Shown here one piece after another: positions 9,939-22,619 of a stretch of 64,000 nt of DNA. The stretch is from Austropuccinia psidii (lineage: Eukaryota > Basidiomycota > Pucciniomycetes > Pucciniales > Sphaerophragmiaceae). Under the pieces are notes generated by a model, which was not told the DNA's origin, made no database searches, and saw only the letters and a list, made by a program, of their open reading frames with translations. The stretch's first letter is position 1. Every line of letters begins with the position of its first letter. The stretch covers positions 2,705,501 to 2,769,500 of the forward strand of contig JALGQZ010000005.1 of NCBI GenBank assembly GCA_023105745.1, written 5' to 3'. A program made the translations under genes and the position numbers.

Positions 9939-12198
9939 GAGGAGTAGGGAAATCATATGTCATCAATAATTGAAGAGCTGATAAATCCCTTAAATAATTT
10001 ATTCTTGTTTTATCTTTAGCTCAAAACTTTGCTGATATGTCTGGCTTGGAGTATCTCTAAGCCTCCATTGGGTGTACTATACAAGATTTGTACCCTGTTA
10101 TACACCCCTTATGACTCAATTAAAGAAGATATAGATGAAACCTCCTCCGATATGCTTAATGATGATCTGGAAGAAGTGTTCTGTATTAATTCTGACAAGT
10201 CATACCCTTTCAAGACTGCTTGAATGGACTTTTTATTGGCTAAATATGATGTTTAGTGGTTCTATAACCACAATCCTGGCTAATCAAAGTCAGAACTAAG
10301 ATTTGGTACCACTAGAAAGGATTACTAATTAGTATTTTCAGAGCACAAAAGAGCTCCTTCAGTTTCCAGAAGAGATTAAAGGGCCTTTTTCCTTTCAAAA
10401 AAGGCTCCTCATCCTTGAATAACTCTATTATTATGTGTTATAACTGTCTTGAACAATGAGATCCTTAGAATAGATGAGGTTACAATTATTGTAGTATTTA
10501 TTCATTATAATGAATTAATTGATAAATATTGCACCTCACCCCTGAATAGTATTAACTATAACTAATACTCATTAGTAGAGGCTTTTATCTTCATTTTAAA
10601 CTCTCCATGGGTGACACACAAAGATTCAACTTGATCTATAGTTATTTCATAGAGTCAGCCTGACAAATTAATAGGAATAGTGAATTTCTTGTAGCTTATT
10701 TAAGATCATTATGTGCCTTAAATCATTCTTCTTTCATTTCAAAGATAGTTTTCTGGTCACAAATGTTATATAGGTATTTGGAAATTCTTGCATCAAGTGT
10801 TATTTCATCAAAAGAATATAAGACCGATAGCAAAAAAAGGAAATATATGGATTATTTTCAATCAATATGAAATTTCAAAAGGAAAATTACTAACTTTAAT
10901 ACACAATCTGATGAATTTGTCAAATAAATTCCCACATTCAAGCCTCTTCATACAGTATGCTGACAAATCTTTGTTTATTTGCCAAACTAATCATACGACC
11001 TTAGTACTCGATAAAAGTTTTCTAGTACTATTAATTAAGGCAAAATCTCTATCAATTACAACCGCTGGTGTAGTCTTTATCCTTTTTTTGTGAGTAAGCT
11101 TGATGTAATTTTGAAAAGCCAAAGTATAAACTTCCTCAGTATCCATATTAATCAAATGAGACTAACCAGGGAATGTCTTTTTGTTGAGCTGGAACCAGAA
11201 ATATGGAATAAAGGTCTTCTATAATTGTCTTTTTGTAAATACAGTACATTGGGATGACATTTGGCAAGCCTTGAAGGAGTTTGAAAGCCATTGGTTGAGT
11301 GCAAAATAAGTATTGAATATGGCCATTTGAGTTTCTTTGACTTGATCATAGGTAATTTTCTAGATTTGAGGCTTCAGTGAGGGAATCAATGGCCTTCTAC
11401 CTTGAAATTCTTCCTTCCTGAGTTTCTTTTCTTATTGGCAATGCCTTGCAGAATAACTGGCCTTTCAGGATCTCTTTGACTAAAAATTTGAGCCTAAATT
11501 TACCTGGGGAGGACATGGACTGAGGAAAGCTCTGCTATTTGAGAAGCTTCTTAAGGAGCAAGCTTTCTTAGTGATATATGAGCCTTATATTTTCACTAAC
11601 CTGATGATTATCTTCAGGTTTTTGGCTTTTGAGGGTCCAAGTGTGTTTGTTGGCATATTTCCTGGAATAGAGCCTAAAAGGGCAGTCCAACTTCTTTTAA
11701 ATACCATAAATCCAGGAAAGGAGCCAGAATTGTTGAAGTAAAATATGAAATGTATTCTCTTGAGTCAGTTCAAGCAATTAATTTGAACAAAAGGTATCTT
11801 AAACTGAAAAAAACAAGCATTCAATAGTTCAAAATCCAATTCATGTTTCCTATGAAACCACGACTTCCCCTTTGGTAGAATAGGAAATACGTTGTTTATG
11901 AATCTTCGCTTGATCTGATGATGAATGACTCAGAGTGAGCAGAAGGAGCCTAGTCGATTCGTCTCAGGTCAAGGATCTTTCTTTTTCTGATGGTGATAGA
12001 ATTTTCGAAATTCTGATTGAAATGCTTCAACAGCTTCTGTGATTGATTTCCTTTGAACCGAAACTCGTCGATCGTCTTTTCATGGATTGGTTGATTGATT
12101 GAGGTCGACTTACAGAATTATCCGTGTCTTTAACAAAATTAGTTTTATCTTCTCTGGATTCTAGAAAGACTGTCTTTTTAGCGAAGCCATCGAAAATT
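9939..12198. other. Unassigned region between the solo LTR and RAD4
   Basis: Short open stretches occur, including about 10029-10223 and 10788-11093 on +. An ATG-less open stretch at about 11500-11740 reads WGGHGLRKALLFEKLL and then GPSVFVGIFPGIEPKRAV. I recognise no domain in any of them. They may be fragments of a decayed gene. The last about 240 bases are less AT-rich and are probably the promoter and 5' UTR of RAD4. Confidence 0.4.
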
Positions 12199-15100
12199 AT
12201 GTCGTCCTCCGAATACCAAGACGACGATGACAACATTGATTGGGAGGAAGTCGATGTTGGAAAGGTTTCGGATTTGGCTGATATAGAACAGGGCTCAACA
12301 GATCAAGTTACCTTCAATATCGTCTTATCGAAACCTGGTACTCACTCAACAAACAAGTAAGTTGTTTCTCAATGCGATCAAATTTCAGTTCACTTCAGCT
12401 TATCATCGTTCTTATTTCTTCCCACGCCCAATTAACGATTTTATCTTAGAAGAAAGACTTTCAACACCGCGTTTGAAAGAAAGATCCGACAGGATGTCCA
12501 TCGCGCTCACACCCTTGCGCTGTTGTCAGCTGGTCTAGTGAGAAACCAGTTATTAAATGATTCATTGCTCAAGGTAAGTCAAGACCCAAAAATCTGTCAC
12601 TTTTTCTCTTGAATTATTCTCACTAGACCTCATGCTGACTTGGATTTTGCAGGCTCGTCTTTTGTCCATGGTCCCATTGCCCTTAATCAATGCCTTTCAT
12701 TCATTTTCTCCCCAAACCCATCCGCTGGAACGTGATAGATCTCGATTGTTTGACGCGGCTTTGAAAGATTTAATATCTTGGTGGTGGCAAACCTTTCAAG
12801 TTAATTCATCGATCGAGGGCATGAAATCGATGGCTTGGTCCGCTGCAGAAGCACTCTATGACAGTCGACACATGGCTGCTCCGTCAGCTCAAGTTAATAA
12901 AAAGGGCAAGTCTAAAGAACACGATCAAGATCCATTCCTTAAGCTTTTAGAAACCGGGGAACCTATTCATGGGGTGAAGAGCTTGATGAAAAGAGCTGTG
13001 ATGATGAAAGGCTCGCGAGATATGTCTGCCCAACTATTTACTAGCTTACTGAGAGCATTGGACGTGCCGGCTAGATTGGTTTTTAGTCTTCAGCCGGTCA
13101 GCTGGAGAGGAGCTATTGAGTTAGACAAGCCCAATAAACTGCCTGACGAAGAAGTAGAACATAAAACCAATTTGATCGACTCCAGTCATCCAACAGTTAC
13201 CAAAGACGAAAAGGCACTCAAGAAAGCCAATACTCAAAAACTTAAGCCTTTGTCAGTTGCCTGTCAAAGCTTGAAAACTAAGACCAAGCAAAGTGAGTTG
13301 ACTACCAAGGCGGCCAAAGCAGCAAAAAAAGTCAGTCGAAAATGCACTACTCCTTATCGAGGAAACATTACCCAACACGGCATAGTCAATATTGCTACCA
13401 ATGATGAGGGGGATGAAAGCGATAACACTCCCCTTTGGGATAAGCCATCATCAATTGGCAACTATCCGGGCCAGATCAACTCTTCATCCGCTCCTACAAC
13501 TAGTCGGGCCCCTGTTATTAAGCTACGAAAATCAAAGCCGCCAAAATCTAGGCATTGGGCTAAAAGCCCAAGTCCTGCGCCGAAGGAAATGAATCGTCCA
13601 CCCGTCTTCTGGACTGAGGTTTATTCTCGGCCCATGAGAGAATGGTATTGTGTTGATGTCACTAGGAAGCGAATGCGATGCAAAAATATAATGGAACCAA
13701 CCAAGACTAACCCAGAAAATAAGATGATCTATGTTATCGCTTATGAAGAAGGTTAATCATTTTCAATTATTAATTAGGCAATTTTCTCTTGTAAACCTCG
13801 CTGATTTTCCCCTTTTTACCGATCCATAGATAACTTCGTCAGGGACGTGACAGTTCGTTATGCGCACTACTTTGGTGCTATAACCAAAAAGTTGAGGTTA
13901 CCCTCTAAGCCAAACCAACTCGATTGGTTTGAAAAGGCTATGATCCCACTTAGGCGGCCTTTCAAGTTGGTTAGTCAACTCTTCAGCAGTGCTTCTTGGT
14001 TAAGCTTCTGATTGGTCACTTATATTGCAGGTGAGGGATACAAAAGAAGATGAAGAGATGCAGAAAGCTCGCATAACCGAAGCTATGCCTACGACAGTCA
14101 TTGGGTTTAAAGATCATCCCAAGTCAGTTTGGCTTCTATGCGTTTTTCATCTTGAAAGATTTTAACTGGGTATCATCATTTAGTTTCGCCCTTGAGCGCC
14201 ATCTTAAGCGAGAGGAAGCGTTATATCCCAAGAAACCTATTGGCACCTTCAGAGGGGATAGCGTGTTTCCTCGCTCATCTGTCGTAATTTGTAAGAGTGC
14301 AGAAACCTACATGCGAGAAGGCAAACGAATAAAGGGAGGCGAGACGCCACTGAAAATGGTCAAACCAAGGATTGTGACCATTAATCGAAAACGAGAAGAA
14401 GAGCTTTTAAAAATGGATGGCCAAGAAGCTGCTCTACAAGGCTTGTATGCTGAGTGGCAAACAGAGTTATTGATCCCACCTCCAATTTTGGATGTTAGTT
14501 TTAATTTAACGCTCCCATTTTCTTCTATTATGAGTTAAAATAACATGGTTTGCGGGTGTTTTTGTATTTAGGGTATCATACCTCGTAACGCATATGGGAA
14601 CTTTGATCTTTTTGCTCCTCATATGCTTCCTAGGGGTGCCAAACATTTACCTTGTAAGTAGTTCATTTAACTTTGTCCATGTCATCCTTGATCTTCAACT
14701 GTGTCTATTGGGGTAAGATAAGGGTATCGCCAAGACTGCGAAAAAATTGAAGGTTTCATATGCGGATGCGGTGGTAGGTCTTCTCAATTTTCTTTAATTC
14801 TTTATTCAAGCTCTGATAGTTCGCCTTGCATCAAGGTGGGGTTTGAGTTTCATAAACGCCGCGCGGCACCTATGATTGAAGGGATTATTGTACCCGAGCT
14901 GGAAGCCGAGTTTGTGTTGGACGTAAGTCATCACTTCGTTATTAATCACCCCCATGGAGCCATCTCTCAAAGAATTTTTTTTTATCACTCGCAGGCTTAT
15001 TGGACGTCGGAAGAAGCTTTGGAAGAGAAAGAACTTCAGAAGTTGCAAGAGAGATGTTTAAAACGATGGAAAAAGTTGATTGTTGGCCTGCGTATAAAGC

Positions 15101-15956
15101 AACGACTGCGCGATGAATACCAACGCCAGACGGCCAGTGCTCAGAAGCCTACTGATGGAATGAGCGAGGTAAGTTGGGTATAAACAAAATTTACAATAGC
15201 TTTTTTTGACTTTTCAACTGCCTCCAACAGTTGAGAAATGTGGAACCTGAGCCTGCAGAAATATCAATCTTTCCACACTCAGCGATAAGCTTAGGCGACA
15301 ACCGTGATGGCTCCAATTCACATTTTGAACTTTATACCGATCACCACATAAACACCTTGTCCATGCCTACACTTCCACATTATATCGACCGGAAAACACA
15401 TGAGGACCTCTCCTCGGAACCTCAAGAATTCGATGCCGAGCGTAAAGCACAGCGCAATGAATCAGCTACAACCAATGATAAATCCTTGGGTTTCACCAAA
15501 CCATCAGCTGATGCCCAGGACCAAAGAATTGAAGACAGACCTCAAGTCTTAACCGAATCACGAAGAATTACAAGAAGTCAATTAAGGCCCGCTTTGAAGG
15601 TAGAGAATTTAAAATTACTTTCTGACTCTTTGAAAACATCAGCAAAGCTTTTGAATGAACCAGAAATGCAAAAAGACACCGAACCAGCTTCAATTGAAGA
15701 ATCAGTACTTTCCAGTCCATTAACACCCCAATCCGAAAGTTCCGAATCTATGTATAATCGACCAAAGCCCAAACGCGCCAAAATATTGGATAAACGGCTT
15801 GAAATCCCTCATGAATCTACACGTGATTGTACAAAGCAACAAACAGCCACTCGGAAAGCAACCAAAGGCCTTGGAAGAGCGAGCACAAATAAAGCAAAGG
15901 AAAACCCTAATAAAAATAATACTTTAAATTCAAGAGTGCTTAGATCACGTAAATAA
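12199..15956 (+). CDS. RAD4: Rad4/XPC nucleotide-excision repair damage sensor (11 exons)
   Basis: Exons: 12199-12356, 12450-12573, 12653-13751, 13830-13969, 14031-14122, 14184-14493, 14572-14653, 14718-14773, 14836-14922, 14995-15168, 15231-15956. All introns are short GT-AG and all joins keep frame, giving 1015 residues against 754 in yeast Rad4 and 940 in human XPC. The N-terminus has the family motif DNIDWEEVDVG. A transglutaminase-like domain spans about 95-460 (GSRDMSAQLFTSLLRALDVP, FWTEVYSRPMREWYCVDV). Beta-hairpin domains follow at about 510-555 (GFKDHPNFALERHLKREE), 555-635 (VICKSAETYMREGKRIKGGE) and 640-715 (PRNAYGNFDLFAPHMLPRG, VSYADAVVGFEFHKRRAAP). The long Ser/Lys-rich tail carries basic motifs. 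The protein recognises distorted DNA in the nucleus together with Rad23/centrin partners. The ATG at 12199 was preferred to an upstream GTG at 12124. Confidence 0.95.
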
Positions 15957-18900
15957 ATCCAAAGAAGTTTTCCAGAAGTTAAACTTTCTCTTGAATATAG
16001 GCATATTATGGTGGCATCATATAGTTTGGCGTTGTTGATGCAAAAGTAGTTTTTCTGAAAAAAGGTAAGATTCTAAAACTTTTTGTATTTTTTTGACTTT
16101 TTTTTCAAAAGCTCCCTTAGTAAAAGTAGAGAAATCAATGCGATTAATTCATCAGTCAAAATTTTGGATGGCATGAATGGTCCCACTGGCTATTGGGGCT
16201 GATATGTCGAATTTTAAAGTTAATAATACACAAATGAGTTCAAGCAGAATGAAAGTTGGAGGTATAAAAAACCGCAAGCTTTTAGAAATTCAAAATAAAG
16301 ATAACAACAAATTCTTTAAAAATTAACAAAATTTTATAAAATAATAATAATAATTTTTTGTTTGTATAATAAACATAAATTTTATTTTAGCATTGAATTC
16401 GCCATCCTAATTGATCTTGGGTCACCTCAATGAGAATTCCGTAACTCCACTATAAATAGCTTAAATTAACTTTTTGAGATATCAGTATGAAATTTTAGAT
16501 ATCATCAAAAATTTAATTCATTGATTCACACCACAGGTGATATAAACAATTATTTTTTGGGTTAAAAACAAGGTATGGTGTGTAGCAGTGTTGGCATATG
16601 AGCACATAAAGATTACTAAGTAGAATGCATTAATTTTGTTAGATATTCAGTCCAAACTGGTGTAATTTCTTGGTGATTCCACACTCACTAAGTTTTGGAG
16701 TAATTACACAATAACCAAGCATCAGTTTTACTGATATCTTTGTAGTAAGTTTACTCAGACATAATGCACAAACAAATACAAAAGCTATTCAGAAAGCATG
16801 ACAACAAAAACCATTTCCCAATAGGAATAGATAGACCTAAGGCATCCTGAATGCCATCATCCCAAATTATGTGCATCAATATTTCCATGGATGATTCATC
16901 AAGCTGTCCATAAAGTTTCAATAGAGAGTTGAGTCATTTTTCAGCCACTTCTTCAAAAATGCTCAATTGGCTATTCTCTGTGAGACCAGTTTAGAAAAAG
17001 TGGGAGTCCTGAATCAACTGCAATGTGTAAATTTCCTTTTATTGCATGCTGATCCTGCTGCAATCTTTTTATCCCAAAATTGGGGAAACTACTGGTGATT
17101 ATTTAATGCATGAAGTGATGATAATCTTAATATCAATACAAATGGAAATTTCAAATTAGTTTGGAACATACATACCTTCTGTCAGGATGAGTCAATGTAG
17201 AAGCTATGAGACAGTAATCAAAAGTTTGATGTGAGTGAGCCTTGAAATATATTTTACATACTGAAATATGCCACAATTAATATTAAAATAACTTCTAGAA
17301 TATACATAACCCATAAGAAATTTGTATATCCAAAATTCATTATTTTTCATATAAAAAATTATGAATAACTTTTTTCTTGGTAAATAAATCCATGGATCCA
17401 AAGTAAAATTTGGATTCTACATGTAATTTCATCTAGAGTAAGTTAATAGGATGAATAATATTAAATTAACTCTATGAGATGGTAATATGGAAAATAGTTT
17501 ACCATCTCTCATCATTAATACCACATAAATGAATTGTGAAAATGTTTGTTTTTTGCATTTCCATGCCAAAATAATGGCATTGTGCAAAATCCCATGTTAC
17601 ATATACACTAATAATAGTGTTATTCATTTTTGTGGCACATAAAATCACAATATTCTTAAACAAACTATTTGTAAACCCATAGTGGATATCAGTCTTGAAG
17701 CCTGAATTACTATTTTTAACAAGAAAATAGCTAAGGGGGACAAAAGACATCAAAGAGAGCCAGGGTACCCAGTTTCTGAGGTGTCTGAGGCATAGCCAGA
17801 TCCAAAATTTTGATCCATTTATTTTTTTTGGCCCAATTGGTCTATTGAAAAATTTTGGGAACCTTGTTACCAAGTTAATATCCCATTAAATCATGAGAAA
17901 ATAGCAAATAAGCTGATATTTTGACATGTCAAGGAGATAATGAGCAAATATAGCTACTGTAACCATGTTCATTATTAATTATTTTCCATTGATAAACCAA
18001 AAAAGAGTCATTAAAACCATTTTGGGACTAGGATCCATGAAATTACCTCTTGGAAACCAGCTATCTCTACACTATTTGCCTATGCCATGTAGAAAATGAA
18101 GTAAAACTTCAAAAATTGATTTAAAATACAATTTTTAATTCATTATTCTTAAACTTTTGGGTTAAATGGAGAAATAAATAATCCACACTAAAACCAAAAA
18201 TAATTATGAACTTATAATTCAAATTAAAAGTTTTGCTTACAGTCTGGTTTTGCTGATTTCATGTGAAACACTGAATCTTCAAAAATTGACAGAAAATAAA
18301 TTCTGTAATAAAATTTCCAATAAAATTTGAAAATTTGGGAAATTAATGTTTGTTTTGAAATAAAGGCAGATTTACAGTATTATCTCCTTTATTTCTTAAC
18401 CATAAAAGGGTTGGTAGTCACATAAAATAACTAAATTAAGTAATTATGATTATCTTACATGACTACAAGTGATGTATCTAATAAGCCAATTAGGGTGACT
18501 GGTTTTTCAGCTTTCTGCATGGAATGCCTCTGTGAGTTTTTTTAGACCTAAAAGAAGCCTACTGTTTCTGTTCTCTTTCAGAAATCATCTTATCTTTCAA
18601 TTTAATCATGAATAACGACAGTAAGTATTAGTTAAATAGCATTTTTTAAAAAATTTATCTTTCAAATAAATCAGAAATACATGAAATCAAAGAATAATAA
18701 TATTTAAAATAATGCTCAGATATTGATTCATGTATCACTTTAAAATACTTATTAATTGTTTGAATCCACAAATAATCTGTCAAATCACTCTACCAGATCT
18801 TTTCAAGTTATTTTTGAAGTAATGGTGAGTTATTTATGAAGTTCTTGAAGTTTGTCTTTAAAGCTTTTAGCTTTAATCAATAATTTGAAATGATTATCCT

Positions 18901-20090
18901 TGCAAAATTTAATTATTGATTAAAATAATTTTATATTATTTTAATGAAAATTTTATTATCAAATCTTGTAATTGATTCTAGTAGAAAATTAATGCTTACT
19001 GTTATAATCATCAGTAGTGTATAGCCAGTAAAATAAGTAATTAAGAAATTTATTATTTATTTGTGGTTTTAATAAATTTATTTATGATATTGAATAAGGG
19101 AAGTGATAGTAGTCTTCATTAATAGTAATATTATTAAGATTTTCATAGACACATGTTACATTTTAATCATGAGTGTGAAATGTCAAAGTGGTATGATAAT
19201 GAAATGAAAGGGCTCCACTATTTACGCATAGTGGTGTTGAGTCTTTTGAAATCCCTAGTTTCAATAATTATAAATTTCATTATTTTAATAAGCACTGAAA
19301 TAATTAAGATAATAGTTATATCTTAGGTATTCTAGGAGTCACTCCTGTGTGAGACAGTTAAACCGTGTAAGAAAAAATTGATAAGATGATGGTGGGTTCT
19401 TCCTAGGGGGGGGCAAAGCCTTCATTCATCCCAAATAAAGCTGGAAAGAGGTGGATAGCCTCTTTCCAGGCCATCAGAGATAAAACTTTCACTCAGGTGG
19501 CTTGATTGTGGTTTTACACAACCAAAGGTTCCTGTATTAGTTCCTAGATGTGGCTTTAAAACTACTTCTCAACCTTCTATTCCCATTCAAACTAAATCTT
19601 TTAATAAATGGAAGGTTCAGGAATGTTTCAAAAGCCAAGAGAAGTCCAATTATGTAGAAATAATGTCTGAGGGACTCTTATTAGTCAAGTTATTAGTAAT
19701 CAACATAAAAACACCAATTAAATGGGTTTGACACTTCATAATTCAATTGTATGGGAGAATATACAACAGCACCACCCTGTATCGGAAGTTGTAAAAATTT
19801 ATTATCTAATTGCATGGGTCATTAATAGAAAAACAACCTTTTTATGGTTTTGACACCTCATGATTCAATTATCTGGGATATTATCTCACAATTAAAGTTG
19901 GTGTGGGATTATAGACTTAAATACCTTAAAGCTTTGCCATTTTCAAGGTACATGGCTCAAACATGACTCAAATTTTAGTCACAGCTTCTCTTTAATAGAT
20001 TTTTACACCCTTGATTTACCTTGAATTAAATATGCCAAGGCTATATATATAGCTTCAAATTCTTTTTCTTGTTTCCATAAACAAGTCCCA
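15957..20090. other. AT-rich intergenic region downstream of RAD4
   Basis: About 4.1 kb without a supportable gene. The longest open stretch (17499-17873 on minus) is AT-rich and hydrophobic with no recognisable motif. A GC-richer patch at about 19330-19480 includes an inverted pair (CTGGAAAGAGG...CCTCTTTCCAG, 19441-19469) and could be an old LTR piece. I see no RNA gene. Confidence 0.4.
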
Positions 20091-20480
20091 TGTAAAGTGT
20101 GGATATGAAGCTTTGATTAAAAATCAAGGACTTTTCCTTTCCTCAAAATTTGTATAAGCTACAATATAATTAAAAATGTTAAGAATTAAGATTTTTAAGA
20201 GAAAAAATGCAAAATTTATTTTTTTCAACTTTATAATTATAAAAAAATAATATTACAAAGATTTATTGTTTTACCAACAATAAAAATTTATCCAAAAATA
20301 CTCTACAAGACATATTTGAGGTTACAAAAGAAATTTCTTCAAGAGCAATTTCAATTGGAATTGATTTAGAAAGGAACTGCAAGAAATTAATACGATAAAA
20401 GATTCTTTCAAAAGATTATTAAAGAGAAAACACACCCAAAAGTGACCAGAGTGAATTTGGAAGCAAAGTGACAAAGTTAA

Positions 20481-22502
20481 TGTAAGGTTTGACTATGAAA
20501 CAATAAGTAAAAATTACTAATTTATTACTTATTGTACTCTGAATGTCCTTATAATTAAAATAAATAAGATTAAAATAATAATAATAAAGAATTATTATTA
20601 TTATGGCGTAAAAATATTATATTATTAAATAAATATAATGATATAATTAATATTATATGAAATTATAATATTATAAATAATATATTAATATAAAATAATT
20701 AATATATTATAAAGCTCTTTATTATTGTTACCAACAAATAATAAAGGCGTAAAAAATTGTTTTTTATAAATAAAAAACAATTAATAACAATAATATTACT
20801 AATATTAAAGTTATATATTAATATAAATACTATTTATATTAATTAAGAATTATTAAGAGTAATAATAAGAGAGAAATTATTATAATAAGATGAAATAACC
20901 TACTTTTAACACTTAAAATAATAATTTTGAGATATTTTACGCCAAAAGAATATAATACAACCTTTTCAAATTGTATTTACAATAAAAAATAAAGAAAATT
21001 ACTAAATTTCTTGATTTTACGTGGAAATGAGTTTTTAGAGAGATTTTTAACAAAAACAATTAAATAAATGATTTAATCACGTCAAAATAGATGATTATAG
21101 CAAGGTGGTCTTTGGTCTTTAATAATATAACAGTTTTATATATAAAGAATAAAGAAATTACCTTTGATTTAATTGATTTAATGTTTTTGATGCGTCTGAG
21201 GGGAAAACAGAGTAAAAAGAGCTCTATTTATAGTAAATACCTCCCTCCTAGAGTCCAACAGGCTTCTAGTAGACGTGTACTGATCATATCCACTGGAATT
21301 GATCAATATTTTAAGGTTTGAGGGTGATTACATCATGATCAAACCATATTACATCATTATTGCACCATTATTTAGAGTTATCACTATAACTCTAAGTGTG
21401 ATGACATCAGAGGCTTGGCAGAACCCCAAATTTCGTGGATTTTATTAGTTTTAATCATAAACTAATAGTATTCACCAATTTTATCACTCTTAAGACTGTT
21501 GAACTTAATTTAAGGTTACAGTATGTGATCATAACAGCTCAATTTAAGCTCAAACTTTGATCCTCAATAGCTTTTAAGGTTTTCACGCTACAGCAATTCA
21601 GAGAGTGAATTCTGATAGCCTGACATAACCTTATTATGCTGCCAAGAGCTTTTCATTACATCATCAAAACTCTAATTTTGATGATTTTTCTTGTAACTCA
21701 TCTTTTCTGTCGAAATTCAATATTTTAAACTTCAAACCTTGATTTCAGGGAGTTATACCCTGAATTTAATAATAAAAATTACATCATTCTTCACGAATGA
21801 ACTAGTAGAATCCAACTGTGTACTTTTTTTTAAGTTTGGAGCACTTTCACAACAAAGTGGTCAACAGCTCTGTTGATTTATATCAATATTTCATCATAGG
21901 TTTTAACCTTGTTTATAACTTGTAAAATAAAGTTCATATCTGTGTTCTTACAGTAATTACGTGGTGACTTTATTTTTGGTTAATCATTCTATCATGTATA
22001 TTTTAGAAGATATTAGCTATGATCACTGAATATATGCGTTGACCAAAAAAGTGCATATATTCAGGATAATTCCTTAAGTATTGATTTTGGGAATTAGCTT
22101 ATTAATTGTTTTATATGTGGATTTTTGTGGGGAATCCACTGGTACAATTTATTTCACATGTTGTTTCATTAGTGTCTGAGATAAATAAGGTTTTATGGAT
22201 TTTATAAGGTATTATACCTTATAATTCCTTAAATATTGACTTTACAGATATGCCATAAAAATGGTATATGTGTATTTTTCCATGGGGAATCCAATGGTAT
22301 AATTCATTTCACATGTTCATTCATTGGTTTTTAAGTTAAACCAATTTTAGTACCAATTTATGGTATTTTTTGTATATTTGAGTAATTAATTTTAGTGTAT
22401 AATTATTCTAATTAATTTTAATATAATTATATTAAAGGTATAATTATTATTAATCTTTTTTGTGACCTTATTGGATATGTGGTCATATCTCAAAGGCTCA
22501 CA
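20481..22502 (-). repeat. Family-B LTR 1 (outer 3' LTR)
   Basis: It starts TGTAAGG and ends CTCACA on the + strand. On the element strand a TATAAATAG box lies at 21224-21232. Two adjacent stem-loops sit in the R-U5 part (20717-20746 and 20755-20782), and another at 21660-21685. Compared with LTRs 2 and 3 it keeps TACGCC and ATAATAAG where those have TACACC and ATAGTAAG, so LTRs 2 and 3 are closer to each other. Confidence 0.93.
21224..21232 (-). promoter_or_regulatory. TATA box of family-B LTR
   Basis: TATAAATAG on the element strand is followed by AGCTCTTTTTACTCTG. The identical box is in LTRs 2 and 3 and at 9123-9131 in the solo LTR. It is probably the RNA polymerase II core promoter of the element. 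Confidence 0.6.
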
Positions 22503-22516
22503 TTCCCTACCACCAA
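22503..22516 (-). promoter_or_regulatory. Polypurine tract of family-B copy 1
   Basis: On the element strand TGGTGGTAGGGAA lies directly before the 3' LTR start TGTGAGCC. The copy-2 equivalent is 31174-31187. It would prime plus-strand DNA synthesis. It contains Ts, so its identity rests mainly on position. Confidence 0.5.
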
Positions 22517-22619
22517 AAAAGATTGTACTACAATCTGATATATGTGATTAGGGTATCATCCACTGTCCTACCTCTTCAATAGACTTTGTTAGTCTTGAAG
22601 CTCAATAATGCTTAACTTT

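Noticed and set aside
12124..12198. Upstream GTG start for RAD4
   Set aside because: There is an ATG at 12199 directly before the conserved acidic DDDDNIDWEEV motif. GTG initiation is not expected in a fungal nuclear gene.
14774..14835. Alternative splice of RAD4 intron 8 at GTGGTAGG
   Set aside because: Using GTAGGT keeps the length of the conserved YADAV-x-GFEF segment. The alternative drops one residue. It cannot be excluded without RNA.
17499..17873. 124-codon minus-strand open stretch
   Set aside because: AT-rich hydrophobic translation with no start context, neighbours or motif.
21091..21321. 76-codon open stretch repeated at 29762, 38434 and (reverse) 9031
   Set aside because: It lies entirely inside LTRs over the TATA region. 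It recurs only because the LTR recurs, and has no domain.
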